A stretch of 64,000 nt of DNA from Limoniibacter endophyticus (lineage in GTDB: Bacteria > Pseudomonadota > Alphaproteobacteria > Rhizobiales > Rhizobiaceae), in the NCBI RefSeq assembly GCF_014652835.1, contig NZ_BMZO01000002.1, positions 349,071-413,070 of the forward strand. The letters run 5' to 3'. Positions within the stretch are counted from its first letter, which is position 1. Every line of letters starts with the position of its first letter. Below the pieces are notes generated by a model. The model saw nothing but the letters and a program-made list of their open reading frames with translations. It did no database searches and was not told where the DNA came from. The translations under genes and the position numbers were made by a program. Of this stretch, positions 57,397 to 64,000 are shown piece after piece.

Positions 57397-57588
57397 AGCA
57401 AGTAAGCTCGGAAGTTCTCAAGGGCGTGTGGTTATCGAGGTGACCAGCGCCCTTTCCATTTGCATCGAGTGTGATCCCCCCGGAGGGGCAGGGCGACTGT
57501 GAATAGCGGATATAAGCCGCATGATTTCGTAAATAGCGGTCGCTCCTTGCGCCTCGGCGCTGTAATGTGCGCTCGAAAGAGAGCAAGA

Positions 57589-59517
57589 ATGCGTTTTCCT
57601 CCCGCTTTTCTCGATGAGATACGCGACCGGGTGCCAATATCGGCAGTCGTGGGTTCGCGTGTGTCCTGGGACAAACGCAAGACCAACTCTTCGCGTGGCG
57701 ATTATTGGGCCTGTTGCCCGTTCCATGGCGAGAAGTCGCCCAGCTTTCACTGCGAAGATCGCAAGGGCCGTTATCACTGCTTTGGCTGCGGAGTGTCGGG
57801 CGATCATTTTCGATTCCTGACAGAGCTCGATGGCATGTCATTTCCCGAGGCGGTTGAAAGAGTGGCCGACATGGCCGGCATTGCCATGCCTCAACCCGAT
57901 CCTGAAATGGAAAAGCGTGAGCGGCACCGCGCCAGCCTGCATGACGTGATGGAGATGGCGACGCAGTTCTTCCAGGAGAAGCTGCAATCGTCCGATGGCG
58001 CCAAGGCGCGCGCCTATCTGCGGGAACGCGGTCTGACGCCTGCAACGCAGCAGGCTTTCCGGCTGGGCTTCATCCCTGAGGGACGCAATGCACTGAAGGA
58101 ATTTCTCGCCTCCAAGGGCGTGGAAAAGGAACAGATCGAGGCGTGCGGCCTTGTTCGTCACGGCCCGGACATTGCTGTGTCCTACGACTGGTTCCGCGAC
58201 CGCATCATGTTCCCGATCCCGGATTCGCGTGGACGCATCATCGCCTTTGGCGGCCGGGCGATGGCACAGGATGCTTTGGCGAAATACATGAATTCGCCGG
58301 ACACGGAGCTCTTTCACAAGGGGCAGGTGCTTTACAATTTCGCTCGGGCACGAACGGCAGCGCAAAAAGTGGGCACGCTGATCGCGGTCGAGGGCTATAT
58401 GGATGTGATCGCTCTGGCGCAGGCCGGTTTCGAGCATGCCGTAGCACCGCTCGGAACAGCGTTGACAGAAGACCAGCTTGGTCTTTTGTGGCGCGTGACG
58501 TCGGAGCCGATTTTGTGCTTTGATGGCGATCAGGCCGGCCAGCGCGCCGCATGGCGTGCTGCGGATCTGGCATTGCCGATGGTTGCGGCGGGTAAGACCG
58601 TGCGTTTTGCGATGCTGCCCGATGGAAAAGACCCAGACGATCTGGTGCGCGACGGCGGACCTAGCGCATTTCAGGACGTTCTGGCCGATGCGCGGCCACT
58701 TGCCGATATCTTGTGGATGCGCGAGACGCAGACGGCAACCTTCGATACACCGGAAAAACGCGCGGCTCTGGAAGGAAGGCTGCGCGAAATTACGAGCAAA
58801 ATCCGCGACGAGGATGTGCGCAGGCATTATCAGCAGGAAATGCAGAACCGTGCCCGTGACTTCTTCGGAGCAAGTCAGCGGCAGGGCCAGTATAAGGCCA
58901 GAGGACAGGGTGGTTTCCAGCGCGGCGAGGGCTACCGGCGCAGCGGCGGGGCAGCAGCACCCGGCAGGCTAGCGGTTTCGGAGCGGTTGTCGCGCTCAAC
59001 CATCGTCAGTCGTTCAAGCGGCATGTCGGTGCGCGAAGCGGTGATTACCGTATCGCTGATCAATCATCCACGCCTGATCGACATGGATTTCGACCGCGCC
59101 GAGCGCCTCGATCTGGCAGATGCCGATCTCAAGCGGCTGCATGGGTGCGTGATCGATGCATTGGCCCACGGTGTCGCGTTCGAGCGGGAGCCACTGATCG
59201 AAGCCATCGTGAATGCCGGACTGGACGATGTGTTGCAGAAGGCGATCCTGCTGGTGCGGCGTGCGCGCCTCTGGTTCGCGCTTGAGGATGCGGCATTCGA
59301 GGATGCAAAAACCGGCTTCGAGCAAGCGCTGAGCTTGCATCTGAGCCGGCGCACTCTACATAAGGAACTGAAAGCGGCCGAAATGGCCCTCGTCAGCGAT
59401 TATACCGAGGAGAATTATCTCCACATGCTGGAAATCCAGTCACAGATTCGCGAGACGGAGGCAACGGAAGCGCTGATCGAAGGCTTCGGACTTCTTTCGG
59501 GCCGTGTAGGAAAGTGA
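57589..59517 (+). CDS. dnaG: DNA primase
   Basis: A 642-residue primase that makes RNA primers at the replication fork. The N-terminal CHC2 zinc finger is C43-x2-H46 ... C64-x2-C67 (CPFHGEKSPSF and YHCFGC), followed by the TOPRIM core with IAVEGYMDVIALAQAGF (acidic E), LCFDGDQAGQRAAWRA and a C-terminal DnaB-binding region rich in helices. Start ATG 57589 (MRFPPAFLDEIRDRVP); the frame open from 57499 is not used. rpoD follows, as in the classical macromolecular-synthesis order. Confidence 0.96.
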   Translation: MRFPPAFLDEIRDRVPISAVVGSRVSWDKRKTNSSRGDYWACCPFHGEKSPSFHCEDRKGRYHCFGCGVSGDHFRFLTELDGMSFPEAVERVADMAGIAMPQPDPEMEKRERHRASLHDVMEMATQFFQEKLQSSDGAKARAYLRERGLTPATQQAFRLGFIPEGRNALKEFLASKGVEKEQIEACGLVRHGPDIAVSYDWFRDRIMFPIPDSRGRIIAFGGRAMAQDALAKYMNSPDTELFHKGQVLYNFARARTAAQKVGTLIAVEGYMDVIALAQAGFEHAVAPLGTALTEDQLGLLWRVTSEPILCFDGDQAGQRAAWRAADLALPMVAAGKTVRFAMLPDGKDPDDLVRDGGPSAFQDVLADARPLADILWMRETQTATFDTPEKRAALEGRLREITSKIRDEDVRRHYQQEMQNRARDFFGASQRQGQYKARGQGGFQRGEGYRRSGGAAAPGRLAVSERLSRSTIVSRSSGMSVREAVITVSLINHPRLIDMDFDRAERLDLADADLKRLHGCVIDALAHGVAFEREPLIEAIVNAGLDDVLQKAILLVRRARLWFALEDAAFEDAKTGFEQALSLHLSRRTLHKELKAAEMALVSDYTEENYLHMLEIQSQIRETEATEALIEGFGLLSGRVGK

Positions 59518-59708
59518 ACCTCGCCAAATGATTCGTTTTTTGAGGCGAATCACAGAAATGCGCTTGACCTTCGGCATATTTAGCGGAATCAGGACAGTTT
59601 CATGTCTGATTACGATATAGTTGCGAATTGAGGCGCATATTGGAACCAGTACACGGGGATAAGCCGGCACTGATGATCGTCACATTCGTGCCACGATTTG
59701 AAACACGG

Positions 59709-59723
59709 TTAATCGGGCTTTAA
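59709..59723. promoter_or_regulatory. CtrA-type site TTAA-N7-TTAA upstream of rpoD
   Basis: TTAATCGGGCTTTAA, an exact CtrA full consensus, lies 92 bp before the rpoD start, in the 297-bp gap after dnaG. The rpoD promoter has been described as a CtrA target in Brucella abortus, which fits this site. Confidence 0.7.
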
Positions 59724-59814
59724 CGTTGCACCGGTTAGTCCCCACCGCAGAGCAATGATCCCGACCGATTCGTCGGTTTCGAGGAACCCTCCGGCTGCTT
59801 GGAGAAGCGAAAGC

Positions 59815-61830
<2,016 letters not shown>

Positions 61831-61849
61831 TCGCAAACGAATGGATAAG

Positions 61850-61880
61850 AAAACGCCCGGCCTTGTGTGCCGGGCGTTTT
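61850..61880 (+). terminator. terminator of rpoD
   Basis: AAAACGCCCGGC and GCCGGGCGTTTT form a 12-bp perfect stem with a 7-nt loop; the A-run/T-run ends make it bidirectional. Confidence 0.9.
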
Positions 61881-61913
61881 CGTTTGATATGTTGGAAAAT
61901 CATGGAGAAAAGC

Positions 61914-62204
61914 ATGTCATTCCTGAAAAGATTGTTCGGAGGCGGAGAAGCAAAGCCAGCGGCATTGAAAGAACATCGCGGCGACCCCGTGGAGTACAAT
62001 GGCTTCACCATCATTCCGACGCCTTTCAACGAAGGCGGGCAGCATCAGGTATGCGCGCTCATTACCAAGGAAGTTAGTGGGGAGATGAAGAAGCATCGTC
62101 TGATCCGGGCGGACAAGTTTCCCTCGCTGGACGATGCGATTGCGGTGTCGACTCGCAAGGCTCAGCAGATGATCGACGAACAGGGTGAGAGCATCTTCCG
62201 CTAG
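61914..62204 (+). CDS. HlyU family protein
   Basis: A 96-residue protein of the HlyU family (PF10115): MSFLKRLFGGGEAKP, then a core VEYNGFTIIPTPFNEGGQHQ, CALITKEV, and a C-terminal helix HRLIRADKFPSLDDAIAVST RKAQQMIDE-like end. In Vibrio, HlyU names an unrelated transcriptional activator; these short proteins are only named after it, and their role is unknown. The start ATG 61914 has GGAGAAAAGC upstream and lies just after the rpoD terminator. Confidence 0.82.
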   Translation: MSFLKRLFGGGEAKPAALKEHRGDPVEYNGFTIIPTPFNEGGQHQVCALITKEVSGEMKKHRLIRADKFPSLDDAIAVSTRKAQQMIDEQGESIFR

Positions 62205-62307
62205 TTCGGACTCGCCTCGGTATAAGCGTTTGCTTATTCATCGTCTTGTAACCTTGCGGCGTAGTACCATCTAATCCAGACACGGATTTGTGAACAAAGG
62301 TTACTGC

Positions 62308-63186
62308 ATGTCGATGACAGGTAAGAAGGCGCTGATGATGGTCAATCCGCGTGCGCGCCGCGGAGATGGCTCGGTGGCTTCGGCGACGGGAATCCTGCGG
62401 CATGCGGGCATCGAGGCGATTGAGGCGAAGCCCGGACCGGACGAAACGCTTTCCGACTTGATCCGGCAAAACGCGAACAAGATCGACCTCGTCGTCATCG
62501 GTGGGGGCGATGGTTCGCTCAACGCCGCCGCCCAGGGGCTTGTCGATACGAAGTTGCCCTTCGGCGTCTTGCCGATGGGGACAGCCAATGACTTTGCCCG
62601 CACCATGGGCATGCAACCCGACATTGACGCAGCAGCTCGTATCATCGCGGCTGGCAAGACGCAGAAAATCGATCTCGGCGAAGCCAATGGTCACTATTTC
62701 TTCAATGTCGCGAGCATTGGTTTTAGCGCCGAGCTTGCCAAGGAGTTGACCGAGGACGCCAAGAAAAAATGGGGTGTGCTTGGCTACGGCCTCGTATCTG
62801 CGCGTCTTCTGGCAGGCTCGCGCCTGTTTACCGCAACGCTTGAGCATGACGGGACGGTAGAAAAATTCCGCACCATGCAGATCGCGGTTGGCAATGGCCG
62901 CCATTATGGTGGTGGCATGACGGTGCATGAAAGCGCAACTGCCGATGATGGCAAGCTCGATTTCTACAGCCTTGAAATCGACCACTGGTGGCGCTTGCTG
63001 GCGCTGCTTCCATCGCTACGGAAAGGTACTCAGGGAAAATGGGATGATGTGCGCGCTTTTGCGACCAAGGAGTTGACCCTGCGCACCAGCCGCCCGCGCG
63101 ACGTTAATCTGGATGGCGATCTCAAAACGCAAACGCCCGTGACCTTCAAAGTGCACGAAAAGGTACTGGACGTGTTCGTAGCATAA
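62308..63186 (+). CDS. diacylglycerol/lipid kinase family protein
   Basis: A 292-residue cytosolic lipid kinase of the DAGK_cat type. N-terminal KKALMMVNPRARRGDGSVAS, the nucleotide site VVIGGGDGSLNAAAQGL, PMGTANDFARTMGM, and the C-terminal beta domain (FFNVASIGFSAELAKEL, QIAVGNGRHYGGGMTVH and DGKLDFYSLE). The YegS/DgkB family phosphorylates diacylglycerol or related lipids; substrate is unknown here. ATG 62308 with AAAGG at good spacing is preferred to the GTG at 62290. Confidence 0.88.
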   Translation: MSMTGKKALMMVNPRARRGDGSVASATGILRHAGIEAIEAKPGPDETLSDLIRQNANKIDLVVIGGGDGSLNAAAQGLVDTKLPFGVLPMGTANDFARTMGMQPDIDAAARIIAAGKTQKIDLGEANGHYFFNVASIGFSAELAKELTEDAKKKWGVLGYGLVSARLLAGSRLFTATLEHDGTVEKFRTMQIAVGNGRHYGGGMTVHESATADDGKLDFYSLEIDHWWRLLALLPSLRKGTQGKWDDVRAFATKELTLRTSRPRDVNLDGDLKTQTPVTFKVHEKVLDVFVA

Positions 63187-63206
63187 GCTGTCAACCGCGG
63201 ATGGTA

Positions 63207-63230
63207 GAAAGGCCCCAAGCGGGGCCTTTC
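63207..63230. terminator. bidirectional terminator
   Basis: GAAAGGCCCC-AAGC-GGGGCCTTTC, a 10-bp perfect stem between the convergent lipid-kinase gene and the repeat-protein gene. Confidence 0.85.
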
Positions 63231-63241
63231 AATCAGCAATA

Positions 63242-64000
63242 TCAGGCAGCCGTCTGATATTCGAGAATTGGCATCGACAGATCTAGCTGAACGTCGCCTA
63301 CGAGCGAATCCGTCACGGTCGCATCGGCTTTGGCTGCTGCTACGCCCTCTTCTAGGGTGATAAACGCCGTATTGTGCGAGCGGAACATGTGGAGGAGCGT
63401 GGCAAAAATACCCTTCTTGTCCCCGAAGTTCATCTGATGTGCGGCGGAGCAGGTCTGAATACCCATGTTTTCTGTACCTTTATCGGTTGTTTCTGATTGA
63501 GTGGGAGCGACTGGGGAAGGTTCTTCAGTGGAGGAAGTGTCGTCGTCTCTTTTGAGACCATCCAAAAACGACTGGACACCTTCCTTGATCCATGAGGGCA
63601 AGAACGAGGCGTCTTCATCGGCGTCAGCTGCCGCTGCCTCGTCTGCGATACGCGTCTCTTCAGCGATGCGTGCAGCTTCTGCCTCGTCTGCGACACGCTG
63701 TGCTTCAGCGGCGGCAGCAGCTTCGTCTGCGACACGCTGTGCTTCAGCGGCGGCAGCAGCTTCGTCGGCAACACGCTGTGCTTCAGCGGCAGCAGCAGCT
63801 TCGTCGGCAACGCGCTTTTCTTCAGCGGCGGCAGCAGCTTCGTCAGCAACGCGCTTTTCTTCAGCGGCGGCAGCAGCTTCGTCGGCAACGCGCTGTGCTT
63901 CAGCGGCAGCAGCAGCTTCGTCAGCAACGCGCTTTTCTTCAGCGGCGGCAGCAGCTTCGTCGGCAACGCGCTGTGCTTCAGCGGCAGCAGCAGCTTCGTC
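63242..64000 (-). CDS. alanine-rich repeat protein, C-terminal part (partial)
   Basis: The gene enters from the right edge; about 252 C-terminal residues are visible. The distal part is a tandem array of a 13-residue unit DEAAAAAEAQRVA or DEAAAAAEEKRVA (at least eight copies), then degenerate repeats, and a unique C-terminal domain beginning FLPSWIKEGVQSFLDGLKR, with an acidic Ser/Thr/Glu linker and the end MNFGDKKGIFATLLHMFRSH, LEEGVAAAKADATVTD, LDLSMPILEYQTAA. The repeats should form a long Ala-rich helix with charged stripes, possibly a coiled coil or rod. No signal peptide can be judged because the N-terminus is missing. Function unknown. Confidence 0.75.
   Translation of the reverse strand, partial: DEAAAAAEAQRVADEAAAAAEEKRVADEAAAAAEAQRVADEAAAAAEEKRVADEAAAAAEEKRVADEAAAAAEAQRVADEAAAAAEAQRVADEAAAAAEAQRVADEAEAARIAEETRIADEAAAADADEDASFLPSWIKEGVQSFLDGLKRDDDTSSTEEPSPVAPTQSETTDKGTENMGIQTCSAAHQMNFGDKKGIFATLLHMFRSHNTAFITLEEGVAAAKADATVTDSLVGDVQLDLSMPILEYQTAA
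63689..64000 (-). repeat. 39-bp in-frame tandem repeat (8 copies visible)
   Basis: Eight complete units of 39 bp end at 63727, 63766, 63805, 63844, 63883, 63922, 63961 and 64000. Two unit types differ at codons 9-10 (GCA CAG versus GAA AAG on the coding strand) and alternate towards the edge, giving a 78-bp higher-order period. The array continues past the window. Confidence 0.9.

Noticed and set aside
63689..64000. Regular repeats that might be taken for a CRISPR array
   Set aside because: Units are contiguous, 39 bp, without spacers, and stay in frame within a coding sequence.

Overview
The window is chromosomal DNA from an alphaproteobacterium of the order Rhizobiales, most likely the Brucella/Ochrobactrum clade (Brucellaceae). 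This is inferred from gene content and order, not from a database search. Supporting features are the block greA - LPS-core mannosyltransferase - GT25 - Lrp - trxB - VtlR/LsrB-type LysR regulator - AbcR-like small RNA, a BA14K-family protein, an unusually long UvrB, CtrA-type TTAA-N7-TTAA sites (one upstream of rpoD), many GANTC (CcrM) sites in one intergenic region, a complete sulfolipid operon sqdBDC, and the carA - yqeY - dnaG - rpoD neighbourhood. No rRNA, tRNA, CRISPR array or prophage was seen.

Layout. 1-3.4 kb: a partial MidA-like methyltransferase and lgt (minus), then ubiK-like, a DnaA-box/GANTC-rich intergenic region, ybjN-like and csaA. 3.4-6.2 kb: a copper-export unit (CueR-type promoter, copA, a DUF305 periplasmic protein). 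6.3-9.0 kb: a MarR - OmpR-type regulator - EnvZ-type kinase operon. 9.3-13.5 kb: ilvE, a candidate structured RNA, an MBL-fold hydrolase and several small secreted proteins (double-Kazal lipoprotein, EF-hand protein, small lipoprotein, DUF922 protein). 13.8-18.1 kb: uvrB, a secreted unknown protein and cspA. 18.4-19.7 kb: a decayed IS3-family element, followed by about 700 bp without recognisable genes. 20.4-24.9 kb: a TetR regulator, a BA14K protein and sqdBDC. 24.9-29.8 kb: NhaC antiporter, a CBS/DUF21 membrane protein, an extensin-like lipoprotein and a DUF3775 protein. 30-35.5 kb: the greA/LPS/trxB/vtlR/AbcR block. 35.8-40.8 kb: aspartate aminotransferase, two overlapping EAL-domain genes, a lytic transglycosylase and a second GT25. 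40.9-52.2 kb: carB and carA (both minus) separated by PAP2, MFS, metallopeptidase, SDR and LysR genes, then yqeY. 52.2-57.4 kb: an accessory stress-type islet (ECF sigma factor, Crp/Fnr, degenerate receiver, Zn alcohol dehydrogenase, DUF892 protein and small unknowns). 57.6-64 kb: dnaG, rpoD, an HlyU-family protein, a lipid kinase, and the C-terminal part of a protein built on 39-bp tandem repeats.

How the parts relate. Most of the window is housekeeping (pyrimidine/arginine precursor synthesis, DNA repair, replication priming, primary sigma factor, lipoprotein maturation, thioredoxin reduction) mixed with envelope functions (LPS core glycosyltransferases, sulfolipid synthesis, lytic transglycosylase, extensin-like protein). 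The unexplained parts lie mostly between genes: an AbcR-type sRNA with a palindrome at the usual LysR position, a second strong terminator with no gene before it, a three-hairpin RNA ending 40 nt before the MBL hydrolase start codon, and an origin-like cluster of DnaA boxes and GANTC sites upstream of the ybjN-like gene.
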